Positions 35,244-44,534 of a stretch of 64,000 nt of DNA are shown here, piece by piece. The stretch is taken from the NCBI GenBank assembly GCA_016744705.1, contig JADGDU010000007.1, positions 1 through 64,000 of the forward strand, given 5' to 3'. A program made the translations under genes and the position numbers. The notes beneath the pieces were generated by a model. It saw nothing but the letters and a program-made list of their open reading frames with translations, ran no database searches and was not told the DNA's origin. The DNA comes from Candidatus Krumholzibacteriia bacterium. Its GTDB lineage: Bacteria > Krumholzibacteriota > Krumholzibacteriia > LZORAL124-64-63. Position 1 is the first letter of the stretch. The number at the start of each line of letters is the position of its first letter.

Positions 35244-36464
35244 TTGAATACAACGACTAACATAAAAACGTCACCCCTGTACCCGGCAGGTATTGCCTGG
35301 TCAGGCTTAGTCGTTCTCTATCTTGGGTTAATGTCCATGGGGGCTATGTTCCACCTCATCCCTCCCGTCCTTCCTTATGTCATCAAGGATCTGAGTTTGA
35401 ATCATGGCCAGGGCGGAATGCTGATGGCTTTGTTTGCCTTGCCGGGCATTCTGTTTTCCATTGGTGGTGGCTGGTTGGTGGATCGGTTTGGCGCCCGCAT
35501 CATTGGGGCATTGGGCATTCTGCTCATGGGCTCGGCCACGGCAGCCATGTCCCTGGCCGAAGGCTACTCTCTGATTCTCCTGGCCCGCCTGCTCACTGGT
35601 GTGGGGGCCGTCTTCAGCGTGGTGGCCATGCAGCGTATGGTGACCCGCTTATTCCAGGGCCGGCCTTTGGGATTGCCCATTGGCATCAGCGGCAGCGCTA
35701 TCCCCGTAGGAATTATCGTCATTTATAATGTAGCCGGTCCTCTGGCTGAGCGGTTGGGTTGGCGGGCCGTGCCCTTGCGGGCTGGCCTGGCCTGTGTGGC
35801 GGTTTCCTTCATCTTCTTTCTTGCCGGCCGCTTTCTTTTCAACCGGCCTCCAGCCGTTTCTACAGACCTGCCGGATGTGAAGACCAGTGACACGAGTGAT
35901 GGCCTGAAGGTTGTTTGGATTGCCGGTCTGATCTGGTTTTTCATCAATGGCGCCATGACAAGTTTCCTCACTTTTGCTCCCGATCACTATCTGGAAATGG
36001 GATTTGGTTCTCAGGAACGAGGGCTGTTCACCAGTCTTCCCATGTGGTGCTCCGCATCCCTGGGCCCGGTCATCGGTTTGATGGGGGACCGTTTTGGCCG
36101 CAAGCCGATGTTTGTTGCCGGGGGCATGACCTTGCTGACCTTATTTCTGGCCTTGGCCGCTTCCAATGGCGCCACACCCCTGATGCTGGGTTTTGGGTTG
36201 GGCGGAGCCATGGCCCTGGTGGTCACGCCCTTGCTTTCACTTCCCGGTGGTGTGCTTCCTCCTTCCCATCATGGCCGTGGTTTTGGTATACTCAATACAT
36301 GCGCCAACATCGGCATCTTCATCATGCCACCCATAGCCGGTTTGGTGCGCGATAGCAGTGGGGGATATTTCTGGCCCTTTGTTTTACTGGCTGGCCTGAC
36401 ATTGGCCGGAGTCCTGGTGGCTTGGGTCCTGAATAAAAAGATGACTATTTCGGAGATGACCTGA
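35244..36464 (+). CDS. Major facilitator superfamily transporter
   Basis: About 406 aa with twelve predicted helices in two halves. The motif-A-like loop GGGWLVDRFGARIIGALGILLMG follows TM2, and the second half repeats it as GLMGDRFGRKPMFVAGG. Start uncertain: TTG 35244 is the nearest codon before TM1, and a conventional ATG is available only far upstream or inside TM1. The group resembles the nitrate/cyanate-type MFS (CynX-like), but the substrate is not determinable. The lipoprotein gene starts 5 nt after the stop. Confidence 0.85.
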   Translation: MNTTTNIKTSPLYPAGIAWSGLVVLYLGLMSMGAMFHLIPPVLPYVIKDLSLNHGQGGMLMALFALPGILFSIGGGWLVDRFGARIIGALGILLMGSATAAMSLAEGYSLILLARLLTGVGAVFSVVAMQRMVTRLFQGRPLGLPIGISGSAIPVGIIVIYNVAGPLAERLGWRAVPLRAGLACVAVSFIFFLAGRFLFNRPPAVSTDLPDVKTSDTSDGLKVVWIAGLIWFFINGAMTSFLTFAPDHYLEMGFGSQERGLFTSLPMWCSASLGPVIGLMGDRFGRKPMFVAGGMTLLTLFLALAASNGATPLMLGFGLGGAMALVVTPLLSLPGGVLPPSHHGRGFGILNTCANIGIFIMPPIAGLVRDSSGGYFWPFVLLAGLTLAGVLVAWVLNKKMTISEMT

Positions 36465-36469
36465 TTTCC

Positions 36470-38314
36470 ATGAAATCGTTTTGGGGAATTGTTTTCATAG
36501 TGTCCCTGATGTTGCTGGCCGGTTGTGGCAGCCAGGACCGCTATGAAGTTATGCCAGCCAACAGCAACTATATCATCGAGGAACAAGCCTGGGGGACAGT
36601 CACCGGGGTGACCACGGTGCACAATAACTTCAACCCTTCACCGGCTGCAGTGGTGGACGGGCGCTTTTATTTTGGCTCCCGTGGCGGCATGGTGTACGCC
36701 GTGACTCCCACCGGTTTTGAAACCTTACCCCGCCCCAACGATTTATTTGTGCGTGATTTGATCGCCGGACCTGACGGCTTACTCTGGATGACCGATTACA
36801 ACGGCCGTGTTCTCTCTTTCCAGGATGGTCGGTGGGAACTGGATCAGGATTTGGATCTGGATTGGGATACCGGCACCCGTCTGTTGCTGGATCATGAAAA
36901 TCGCCTGCTGCTCATGGGGGACCATGAAGACGAGTACTACAAGGGCAACACTCGTGGTCTGTGGCGCCGGGATGGTACCGGGCAATGGTCCCAACAGGAT
37001 CTGCCGGGTGATCCAGACATCATGCACGGTTGGTGTGAATACGGCCAGCCCCCGGTTTTTCTCACCCGACACCTGGAGCTGATCACGGAAACCCCTGACG
37101 GATGGCAGGTTTCAGACCCTGTGTGGCCTGATGTAAATAATAATGGTGTGGAACTGCAATGCAGCGAAGATGGCAAAATGGCCATCCGCATGCCCGGTGA
37201 TTACGGTTTCCTACTCAATAATGGGCGCAGTTGGCAGCTTATGGCCACCGACATTGTGCTGGAGCATCTGTTCTGGTTTGAAAACCAGCTTTTTGGTCTT
37301 CCCAGATACTTAGACCAACTTCTTCGCTGGGACGGAGAAGCATGGGCCTTTTTCCAGAATACTATCCCTGATTACCATAACACTGGGGCGTGGTCTCTTG
37401 CGGATGGCTCACGCCGTATCCTGTATTGTTCTCAGGGTGGGTCCATGATTTTTGATGGTATGGAATTGGTTGAAAATACGGCACCTCTGGGTTACCCCCA
37501 AACGGTGGTTCGTTATGGAGGCATGGATCACCTGTACATGTATCATGGTCTCCATGTCATGGGGACAGAGGGGCAATGGGAAGTGGTTGGCGACCCCTTT
37601 GGCTCTTCTGATCGCAGCTCAATCAATAAAAGGATGCTGGTGGATGATCAGGATCATCTGGTTTTTTGGAGTGGAAACAAACTGGCCGTGTGGGAGGGTG
37701 AAAGTTACCGGATAATCACCTTTGATCAAAGCCTGACTGGGTACCTTCAGCCCGACGGGAAGATCGTTTTTCTCTCTTACGATCAGGTGGGCGTTTGGAC
37801 CCAGGGGCAACTCAACTGGGTGGGATTCCACGATGAATCACAATGGTCTGTTATCGGTGCGCAATGGTTATCTCCCGAGAAAATTCAGCTCTTAACCCGG
37901 ACACATCTGCGAGTGGTTGAGCCTGAGCAAAATGCTATCACTCTGACTTTTCAGGGATGGACCCCAAGAGTATGTGCTTCGGGAGAAAGTGGCCGTCTGG
38001 CTGTGGGTGGTGTCGAGCGGTTAGTGGTCATTGAAGACGGGGAAATTTTAGACATCACTCCCACCTGGGGCACCACCCAAGGGGAGGCGGCCCGTATCAA
38101 TACCTTGATTTCCGACGGGTTGGGTGGCTGGGTGGTTTTCGATTATGATCACTCGACCCTGCTGAGGTATGATGGGGGAAACTGGTTCGACATGGGCGTG
38201 AATTTTAGGACAATTATTTACGATTCCGGTACGTTGACCAGCAACGGAGATGGCTCCTTCATGCTGCAGGATTATGGTTATGTTTTTCTGGTGGACCCGG
38301 AGGCTGCGCCATGA
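36470..38314 (+). CDS. Propeller-like lipoprotein, first of a tandem pair
   Basis: A 614-aa lipoprotein (lipobox LLAGC, Cys at about 18). The mature part is repeated beta with W-rich sheets such as GRWELDQDL, RDGTGQWSQQDL, SWQLMATDIV, QWEVVGDP and LAVWEGESYR, spaced 40-50 residues apart, suggesting one or two beta-propellers of the kind called after periodic read-out proteins. No catalytic motif. The downstream gene overlaps its stop (ATGA) and encodes a similar lipoprotein. Function unknown; surface or periplasmic sensing or scaffolding is a guess. Confidence 0.65.
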   Translation: MKSFWGIVFIVSLMLLAGCGSQDRYEVMPANSNYIIEEQAWGTVTGVTTVHNNFNPSPAAVVDGRFYFGSRGGMVYAVTPTGFETLPRPNDLFVRDLIAGPDGLLWMTDYNGRVLSFQDGRWELDQDLDLDWDTGTRLLLDHENRLLLMGDHEDEYYKGNTRGLWRRDGTGQWSQQDLPGDPDIMHGWCEYGQPPVFLTRHLELITETPDGWQVSDPVWPDVNNNGVELQCSEDGKMAIRMPGDYGFLLNNGRSWQLMATDIVLEHLFWFENQLFGLPRYLDQLLRWDGEAWAFFQNTIPDYHNTGAWSLADGSRRILYCSQGGSMIFDGMELVENTAPLGYPQTVVRYGGMDHLYMYHGLHVMGTEGQWEVVGDPFGSSDRSSINKRMLVDDQDHLVFWSGNKLAVWEGESYRIITFDQSLTGYLQPDGKIVFLSYDQVGVWTQGQLNWVGFHDESQWSVIGAQWLSPEKIQLLTRTHLRVVEPEQNAITLTFQGWTPRVCASGESGRLAVGGVERLVVIEDGEILDITPTWGTTQGEAARINTLISDGLGGWVVFDYDHSTLLRYDGGNWFDMGVNFRTIIYDSGTLTSNGDGSFMLQDYGYVFLVDPEAAP

Positions 38315-40140
38315 CCCGGTTCCGTCTTTTCGCCCTCTGTATTTCCTTGCTGGGGTTGATGGGCCTGTTGGGCTGCAGTGAAGGGGAAGTCATCCCCCTT
38401 GTTCCATCCGGTCCTTCCTGTGAGCGCCCATTGGACCAGGGCTGGAGTTATCATGGCAACATCTGCGATTCAAAAAGGCCAAGGGATGCGGTGTGGCCTG
38501 CGGAGCAAATGCCCGTGGTTGTGGGAGGAGCTGGGCTCATTCTCCAATGTGATGCTAACTCCCAATGGCAGGTCGTAGACTTAGGCATCCAGGAGAATCT
38601 GAATGTGGTTGCGGCCAATGCAGATGGCGATCTGATGGCGGCGGGGGAAAATGGCGTCCTGGCCTTTCGTCAAGACGGAGAGTGGCAGACGATGGAGCCT
38701 CTGGCGGATACCCCCTGGAGAGATGCCCGATCCAACGGTTCCCAGGTGTGGCTGGCGGGGGAAAATGGACAGTTGGCCAAGGGGCAGCCCGGTTCAGCCT
38801 GGGAAATGGTTGCGGTGCCCGATAGCACTCATTTGTATTCCGTCTGTGCTTTCGCTGATTCTGTATTTACCGGAGGCAGCAACGGTCTTTTGAGGGTTTT
38901 GGTGAATGGGCAGTGGGAAGATGTTTCTTCACCCCTGTGGGAAGCCTGGTTTGTTCAGTCCATCGTACGTTTGGACGATGGGCGGTTGGCTGTCTGGGCC
39001 GGCGGACTTTGGATTCGTGAGTTGGATGGTTGGCGAGAGATGACTGAAATCCAATACTACGCCTTGAACGATCATATGAAAGTGCACGACGGTTATTTGT
39101 GGCTGATGTATGGCTACAACGAGTACTACCGTCTGGATCTCTCGGTGGACCCCGTGGAAGTTGTCCCTTATCAAGGTCTGAGTAACCCCCAGTGTCTGGC
39201 TCCTGGCCCCGACAACCAGGCCTTTGCGGCAGGCTGGTATGGAACGTTATCCTGGACGAGTTTGGATGATCAAAACAACGTCATCAGTTCCCTGGACCCA
39301 GCCGGACTTGTGGAGGTGGATCAACTGCAACGGCTAGATGATGGCACCGTGGTTGGCGCCACTGAAGGGTCGCTGTTCAGAGCCACGGCCTCAGGGTTGG
39401 AGTCCATTGACTTTTTGAGTTCTGAAGTACGGGAACATTTGACCTCCTATTCTTTGATTCATGGCGCCACTCTTGATGATTTCTATTTGGCCACAGAGTG
39501 GAATTTATATCGTGTTCAGAATGGAAACATCACTTTTGCCACGGAAATACCCACTGAAGATGGACGCCCCCGAAAACTGTTAGTGAGCCGGGAAGGCGAA
39601 GTCTGTCTGGCCATGAGAGATATTGGCTATTTCTGGACGGGAAGCATATGGCGGGTGTGGAAGGAAGATTTATATGTCAGGGCTTTTCTGACTCAAGAGC
39701 AAAACTTCATCGCCGTTTTACAAACTCGCGCGGAATATATTTCCCCCAGCGGAGTATTTTCCATCCCCCTTGGGATGAGGGCTGCTGTGGCCTGGGAACC
39801 TGAACCGGGTGTATTGAAATTCATGAATAGCGATTTCATCCTGGCCCAGTGGCAGGACGGAGTGCCCATGGGGGAGCATATATATATGGTACCCATGCCC
39901 GGATGCTCTGACGTGTATCCCCAAGCCATTGTGGAGACTACCAGCGGGATTTTGGTGGTCACATCCAACCACTCCATGGTGCTCAGAGTCCCGGACGATC
40001 CTCATTTGGTCGATTGGGAACTTGTGGCTGGGCCTTGTTTGAACGAGATTTCAGATGTACAGGTTTTGGAGGATGGTCATCTTGTGGCGCTGGGAAACGG
40101 CGGCGATAACATTATGATTTATTCGCCTTTTGGATATTAA
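38311..40140 (+). CDS. Propeller-like lipoprotein, second of a tandem pair
   Basis: A 609-aa lipoprotein (lipobox LLGC, Cys at about 22). It has repeated units such as SQWQVVDLGIQENLNVVAANADGDLMAAGENGVLAFRQDGEWQTM, in outline, with W/G-rich turns that suggest beta-propeller blades of about 40-45 residues. It shares architecture and signal type with the upstream gene, to which it is translationally coupled, so the pair probably arose by duplication. No family named by eye. The gene ends without a strong terminator. Confidence 0.65.
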   Translation: MTRFRLFALCISLLGLMGLLGCSEGEVIPLVPSGPSCERPLDQGWSYHGNICDSKRPRDAVWPAEQMPVVVGGAGLILQCDANSQWQVVDLGIQENLNVVAANADGDLMAAGENGVLAFRQDGEWQTMEPLADTPWRDARSNGSQVWLAGENGQLAKGQPGSAWEMVAVPDSTHLYSVCAFADSVFTGGSNGLLRVLVNGQWEDVSSPLWEAWFVQSIVRLDDGRLAVWAGGLWIRELDGWREMTEIQYYALNDHMKVHDGYLWLMYGYNEYYRLDLSVDPVEVVPYQGLSNPQCLAPGPDNQAFAAGWYGTLSWTSLDDQNNVISSLDPAGLVEVDQLQRLDDGTVVGATEGSLFRATASGLESIDFLSSEVREHLTSYSLIHGATLDDFYLATEWNLYRVQNGNITFATEIPTEDGRPRKLLVSREGEVCLAMRDIGYFWTGSIWRVWKEDLYVRAFLTQEQNFIAVLQTRAEYISPSGVFSIPLGMRAAVAWEPEPGVLKFMNSDFILAQWQDGVPMGEHIYMVPMPGCSDVYPQAIVETTSGILVVTSNHSMVLRVPDDPHLVDWELVAGPCLNEISDVQVLEDGHLVALGNGGDNIMIYSPFGY

Positions 40141-40271
40141 CCCATTCGCCCTGGAGCACAGCCCCTTGACGGTGGATGACCTGAACACCATCCCTTTCAT
40201 CCTCTTGGTGCCAGTTCTGATAGTCAGCTTCGTGGCCTACAAGCGCTGCGTTGTGCACGTAGCCCGTGGAC

Positions 40272-40439
40272 ATGGACGTCTGCATTGCCGGAGCCATCTT
40301 GGCCGGTGTGCCTGGCAGTGGGTGCCACATTATCGCGGCTCACGCGGGAGAAGGCGACATGGTCAAACGCACCACAGAAGCCTACATCGTCCACCACGCA
40401 GACTTCATGACCTTCCTGCCTTTCAAAAACAAGGCGTAA
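40272..40439 (+). pseudogene. Remnant of an HD-domain protein gene
   Basis: In this frame the DNA reads MDVCIAGAILAGVPGSG then HIIAAHAGEGDMVKRTTEAY and IVHHADFMTFLPF before a TAA stop. The second half looks like the C-terminal end of an HD phosphohydrolase, with the HHAD metal-type motif. The first part looks like the start of the HD core (IAGAIL, normally followed by HDVGK), but only about 5 residues link the two where I would expect several dozen. A TAG stop lies just upstream in frame. Best explained as an internally deleted, decayed gene. Confidence 0.45.
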
Positions 40440-40445
40440 AAAAGG

Positions 40446-40474
40446 TTGGCGCGAGAAGAAATCTGTTATATTTA
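40446..40474 (+). promoter_or_regulatory. Candidate promoter for the ferredoxin gene
   Basis: TTGGCG, 17 nt, TATTTA, about 70 nt before the ferredoxin start. Modest match. Confidence 0.3.
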
Positions 40475-40545
40475 AGTCGAGTGGCTTTTTATGTAGAACC
40501 GGCCTTTGTGGTCGGGTGACCTGAACATCATCTGGAGGAATACCC

Positions 40546-40776
40546 ATGGCCGACGCCAGCAGCAAGGTTGAAGGAAACGCCGACGGCGCCTTTTTCGTGG
40601 ATACCGAATGCATCGATTGCGACCTCTGTCGCCAGACCGCTCCTGACAATTTCGACCGCAACGAAGACGAAGGTTACAGTTTCGTCAACAAGCAGCCGGA
40701 AAATGAGGAAGAAGAAGAAGCTTGCCGCGAGGCCATCGAAGAGTGTCCTGTAGATGCCATTGGTGAAGACGGTTAA
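40546..40776 (+). CDS. Single-cluster [4Fe-4S] ferredoxin
   Basis: A 76-aa acidic protein with CIDCDLC (C-x2-C-x2-C) near residue 23 and CPVDAI near residue 67, giving the four ligands of one [4Fe-4S] cluster (Fer4-type fold). The middle is rich in Glu (ENEEEEEACRE), as in small soluble electron carriers. GGAG upstream of ATG. It sits alone between a promoter-like element and a strong terminator, so it is a monocistronic general electron carrier with unknown partner. Confidence 0.87.
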   Translation: MADASSKVEGNADGAFFVDTECIDCDLCRQTAPDNFDRNEDEGYSFVNKQPENEEEEEACREAIEECPVDAIGEDG

Positions 40777-40800
40777 TCGCCGGCTTTTCCATTGTTTTTA

Positions 40801-40834
40801 CCCGGCCTTCCCCTGCGGAAGGCCGGGTTTTTTT
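40801..40834 (+). terminator. Rho-independent terminator of the ferredoxin gene
   Basis: CCCGGCCTTCC and GGAAGGCCGGG make an 11-bp perfect stem with a 5-nt loop and seven T. Confidence 0.92.
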
Positions 40835-40868
40835 ATAGGTTGTTGGAAACTAATTTCGGGATCTGGCG

Positions 40869-40896
40869 TTGCAAGTCTCGATCAATGAGATATTCC
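40869..40896 (+). promoter_or_regulatory. Candidate promoter for htrA
   Basis: TTGCAA, 16 nt, TATTCC, ending 34 nt before the htrA start codon. Weak -10. Confidence 0.25.
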
Positions 40897-40929
40897 CCTG
40901 ATTTGAAATACTCCTGAAAGGACTCTCTT

Positions 40930-42327
40930 ATGTCTTCGAGCATCAAAGGCCGCGCCTTCGGCGCCCTGCTGGTTATTTTGCTTCTGATCCCCATGGCCGC
41001 TCAGGCCCAATCCGATAATCCTCTTCGTTCCTACGCCGACGTCGTGGACGTAGCTGGACCCACCGTGGTCAACATTTCCGCTGAAAAAGTGGTGGACATG
41101 CGTTCCCAACATCCCTTCATGGAAGACCCCATGTTCCGCCGCTTCTTTGGCGACCCGGACGAAGGCGGCGAACGCACCAACAGCAGTCTGGGCTCCGGTG
41201 TGCTCATCTCTTCCGACGGCTACATCATCACCAACAACCATGTGGTGGAGGGCGCCCGGGACATTCGGGTCACCATTGCCGGCGAGCGGGAATTCAAAGC
41301 CGAAATCATCGGCACCGACCCCCGCACCGACGTGGCCCTGATCAAAATTGATGCCCAGAACATGAACAGCATCGTCGTGGCCAACAGCGAGGCCCTGCGT
41401 GTGGGCGACCAGGTTATGGCCATTGGCAATCCTTTTGGAGTGGGGCAAACCGTCACCATGGGTATTGTCAGCGCCCTGGGCCGGAGCATTGGTCTCATCG
41501 ATTACGAAGACCTGATTCAAACAGACGCTTCCATCAACCCCGGCAACAGCGGCGGCGCTTTGGTGAACATGCGTGGCGAGTTGGTGGGCATGAACTCGGC
41601 CATCCTGAGCCGCGATGGTGGCAGCCAGGGCATCGGTTTTGCCATCCCTTCAAATATGGCATTCTACATCATTGAGGCCTTGAAAAAAGACGGCGAAGTG
41701 AAACGGGCTTACCTGGGTGTGCAGCCCCAACCGGTGGACCAATCGGTGGCCGATTATTATGGCCTGGAAAAGCCTCGCGGCGCTCTTGTGGTCACCGTGA
41801 ATGATGATACGCCAGCAGCCCGGGCGGGTATCAAGGAAGGCGATATCATCCTTGAAGTGGATAAACGGGAAATCAAAAATCCCAGCATGTTGCGCAACGT
41901 GATCAGCCTCTCTGCGGTGGATCACAAGGCCGAGATCCTCATTCTGCGGGATGGCAAAGAGAAAAACCTGAAGGTCAAGCTGGCTGCCTTTCCCAGCACC
42001 GGAATTACCCAGCCCACAACTCCGGAAATCACCGAGGACGAAACTCTGGACGGCGTGACGGTGCGCGAACTTACCGTTGGTGTGCGGGGCACCCAGGAAA
42101 TTCCTGAAGAGTTCAACGGCCTGCTGGTCACAAGCGTCGACCCGTCCAGCAATGCCGCCCGGGTGGGGCTGTCGGAGGGTGATGTCATCCTCAAGGTGGA
42201 CAATCGGGAGGTTACCACATTGGAGGGTTATCGTGAGGCGCTGGAACAGAACACCAGCAAGCCGGCCTTCCTGAGAGTGTATAAGTCGCAGCAGCGACGA
42301 AGTATCTATATTGCAGTGCCCCGGTAA
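40930..42327 (+). CDS. degP: DegP/HtrA-type periplasmic serine protease
   Basis: A 465-aa exported quality-control protease. The signal peptide ends AAQAQS. The catalytic triad is visible: His104 in ITNNHVV, Asp134 in RTDVALIK, Ser207 in NPGNSGGALVN. Two PDZ domains follow (about 250-345 with LGVQPQPV and ARAGIKEGDIILEVDKREI; about 375-465 with SSNAARVGLSEGDVILKVDNREV). Length and layout are normal for Do-like proteases, which degrade or refold misfolded envelope proteins. Monocistronic, with the weak hairpin at 42352 downstream. Confidence 0.95.
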   Translation: MSSSIKGRAFGALLVILLLIPMAAQAQSDNPLRSYADVVDVAGPTVVNISAEKVVDMRSQHPFMEDPMFRRFFGDPDEGGERTNSSLGSGVLISSDGYIITNNHVVEGARDIRVTIAGEREFKAEIIGTDPRTDVALIKIDAQNMNSIVVANSEALRVGDQVMAIGNPFGVGQTVTMGIVSALGRSIGLIDYEDLIQTDASINPGNSGGALVNMRGELVGMNSAILSRDGGSQGIGFAIPSNMAFYIIEALKKDGEVKRAYLGVQPQPVDQSVADYYGLEKPRGALVVTVNDDTPAARAGIKEGDIILEVDKREIKNPSMLRNVISLSAVDHKAEILILRDGKEKNLKVKLAAFPSTGITQPTTPEITEDETLDGVTVRELTVGVRGTQEIPEEFNGLLVTSVDPSSNAARVGLSEGDVILKVDNREVTTLEGYREALEQNTSKPAFLRVYKSQQRRSIYIAVPR

Positions 42328-42351
42328 AATCCGGTTGCTGGTTGACCCTTG

Positions 42352-42377
42352 GCGGGGCAGGATTTATGCTGCCTCGC
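42352..42377 (+). terminator. Weak terminator-like hairpin after htrA
   Basis: GCGGGGCAG pairs with CTGCCTCGC (9 bp, one G-U) around GATTTATG, 24 nt after the htrA stop. No T-tract follows, so termination would be partial. Confidence 0.4.
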
Positions 42378-42501
42378 TAAGGAGTTGTTATGAACAGGAA
42401 TGATATTCATTCTCACCTCCGCACATCTGGTTGATCTGGAAATTTCGCTCTCCTGCCATCCGTGGTGAAATTGTCGCAACCCGTCCGGAAAGATAGACTC
42501 A

Positions 42502-44397
42502 ATGAATTCCTATTGGCGCATGGTGAAAATGATTCGGCCCTATTTAACCCAGGCCGTTTTAGCTGTGATTTTTGTCACCCTGTTCTCGTTTTTCAGCGTG
42601 TTCAGTTTAACCATGATCTCTCCATTTTTGAAGGCCATGTTTCTGGATGAAGGCAACCGGCCAGCGGTGGAGCAGGTCCAGATTGAAGCTCCGGACAGTG
42701 AACTTCCAGGTGATTCCTCAACTCGCGAGAGGTTAGCCGCCCTGGAAGACACACGAACCTGGGGTAAGCGCCAATTGGCCGAGGCCATGGATTGGACCTA
42801 CGACAATCTTCTCAACGGCACCCGGCAGGACAACCTGCTGCGCGTCTGTATGTTTCTCTTTGTTATCCTTCTGCTGAAAAACATCACGGGATATTTCCAG
42901 GATATTCTCATGGTGTACGTGGGTGAGAAAATCATCCGCGACTTGCGCAATGCTCTGTACATGAAATTCACAACTTTGCCTTTGTCTTTTTACCACAAAA
43001 ACAAAGCCGGCGAATTGATCAGCCGCGCGACCAACGATGTGCTGATGGCCCAGAAATGTGTGGGTGTGAGCTTCACTACTTTGCTGCGTGATCCCATCCA
43101 AATCATCATGCTGCTGGCTGTGGCGTTGGTCATCAGTTGGAAACTGACGCTGTTGGCTCTGGTGATGCTGCCGGCCAGCCTGGTGGTCATCATCCGTATT
43201 GGCAAAGGCCTGCGCAAAATCAGCCACCGGCAGCAGGAAGAAATGGCCACCCTGACGATCAAGCTGCAGGAAACTGTATACGGTATTCGGGTAGTCAAAG
43301 CCTTTGCCATGGAAGACTTTGAGAACAAATCATTCCTGACTCGCAGCGCCGAACTGTTCAAGCAAATATTCCGTTTCAACCGTTATATGAAGATGTCCTC
43401 CCCCCTGACGGAAATCATGTCTTCGGCGGTGGGGCTGTTCATTCTCTGGTACGGTGGCAGTAAGGTTTTCACCGGCGGTTTGATGGCTCCAGATCTGTTC
43501 CTTGTTTTCTTTGCCATGATTTTCAGCCTCGTCAAACCCATTAAAAACCTCGGCCAGGTGAACAATGAGATCCAGGCAGGCGTGGCGGCGGCCGACCGCA
43601 TTTTTGACATTCTGGATACGCCTTCAGAAATCGCAACCGGCGGTGGTGGTCAGATTTTGGAAAACGTCCGCGGCAGCGTAGAATTCGATCAGGTGAAATT
43701 TGCATACCTACCCGGCGAACCTGTTCTGCAGGGCATCAATTTGCGGGTGCAGCCAGGAGAAATTGTGGCTCTTGTGGGCAGCAGCGGCGGCGGCAAAAGC
43801 ACCCTCATCGATATGATCCCCGGCTTTTATCACCCAGACTCAGGCCAGGTTCTCATCGATGGTGTGGATATCCAGGAGTTGGAACTGGGCAGCTTGCGGC
43901 GCAGCATGGGCATCGTCACCCAGGAAGTGATTCTCTTCCATGATTCCATTTTTAACAACATTGCCTACGGCCTGCAGGACATGACCGAAGAGGCCGTGCG
44001 CCAGGCAGCCCGGGCCGCCAATGCCGACGACTTTATCATGAAACTGCCTCAGGGGTACCAGACCATCATCGGCGACCGGGGGTTGAAGCTTTCGGGAGGC
44101 CAACGCCAACGCCTGAGCATTGCTCGGGCCATCTTGCGCAATCCGCCCATCCTCTTGTTGGACGAAGCCACCAGCGCGTTGGATACCGAGTCCGAGCTGC
44201 TGGTGCAGGAAGCCATCGACCGGTTGGTGAAGCACCGCACAACCATTGTCATCGCCCACCGTCTTTCCACAATTCAAAACGTGGACCGGATCTATTTGCT
44301 GGAGGCGGGCAGGGTGGTCCAGGTGGGCACTCACGACGAGTTGCTGGCTTCGGGTGGCCGATACCAGCAGTTGTATGAGATGCAGTTCAGGCAGTAA
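42502..44397 (+). CDS. MsbA/BmrA-type ABC exporter (TM domain fused to ATPase)
   Basis: A 631-aa half-transporter. The N-terminal membrane domain (about 15-350) has six helices with an extra acidic segment (about 55-80) after TM1 and an intracellular loop starting GEKIIRDLRNALYMKFTTLPLSFY, typical of MsbA-like exporters. The ATPase (about 395-625) shows GSSGGGKSTL (Walker A), EVILFHDSIFNNIAYG (Q-loop region), LSGGQRQRLSIARA (signature), ILLLDEATSAL (Walker B) and VIAHRLST (H-loop). It likely flips lipid A/LPS or other lipids across the inner membrane; drug export is the alternative. Followed convergently by a glycosyltransferase gene. Confidence 0.93.
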   Translation: MNSYWRMVKMIRPYLTQAVLAVIFVTLFSFFSVFSLTMISPFLKAMFLDEGNRPAVEQVQIEAPDSELPGDSSTRERLAALEDTRTWGKRQLAEAMDWTYDNLLNGTRQDNLLRVCMFLFVILLLKNITGYFQDILMVYVGEKIIRDLRNALYMKFTTLPLSFYHKNKAGELISRATNDVLMAQKCVGVSFTTLLRDPIQIIMLLAVALVISWKLTLLALVMLPASLVVIIRIGKGLRKISHRQQEEMATLTIKLQETVYGIRVVKAFAMEDFENKSFLTRSAELFKQIFRFNRYMKMSSPLTEIMSSAVGLFILWYGGSKVFTGGLMAPDLFLVFFAMIFSLVKPIKNLGQVNNEIQAGVAAADRIFDILDTPSEIATGGGGQILENVRGSVEFDQVKFAYLPGEPVLQGINLRVQPGEIVALVGSSGGGKSTLIDMIPGFYHPDSGQVLIDGVDIQELELGSLRRSMGIVTQEVILFHDSIFNNIAYGLQDMTEEAVRQAARAANADDFIMKLPQGYQTIIGDRGLKLSGGQRQRLSIARAILRNPPILLLDEATSALDTESELLVQEAIDRLVKHRTTIVIAHRLSTIQNVDRIYLLEAGRVVQVGTHDELLASGGRYQQLYEMQFRQ

Positions 44398-44534
44398 TCA
44401 ACGGTTATCGGTTCTGACTTTCAGCGAGTTTATTACTTTACTTATGTCGGGATGGTTGGGCAGGGATTCCGCCAGAGAAACTGGTAAGTGCGTAGCTTTT
44501 GAGGTTGAATTGCCACCTTGGCCGAGTTAAAGAA

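Noticed and set aside
42390..42434. A 14-codon frame with a strong AAGGAG ribosome site between htrA and the MsbA-like gene
   Set aside because: Too short to support without conservation; it ends far before the exporter start and has no leader-peptide bias.
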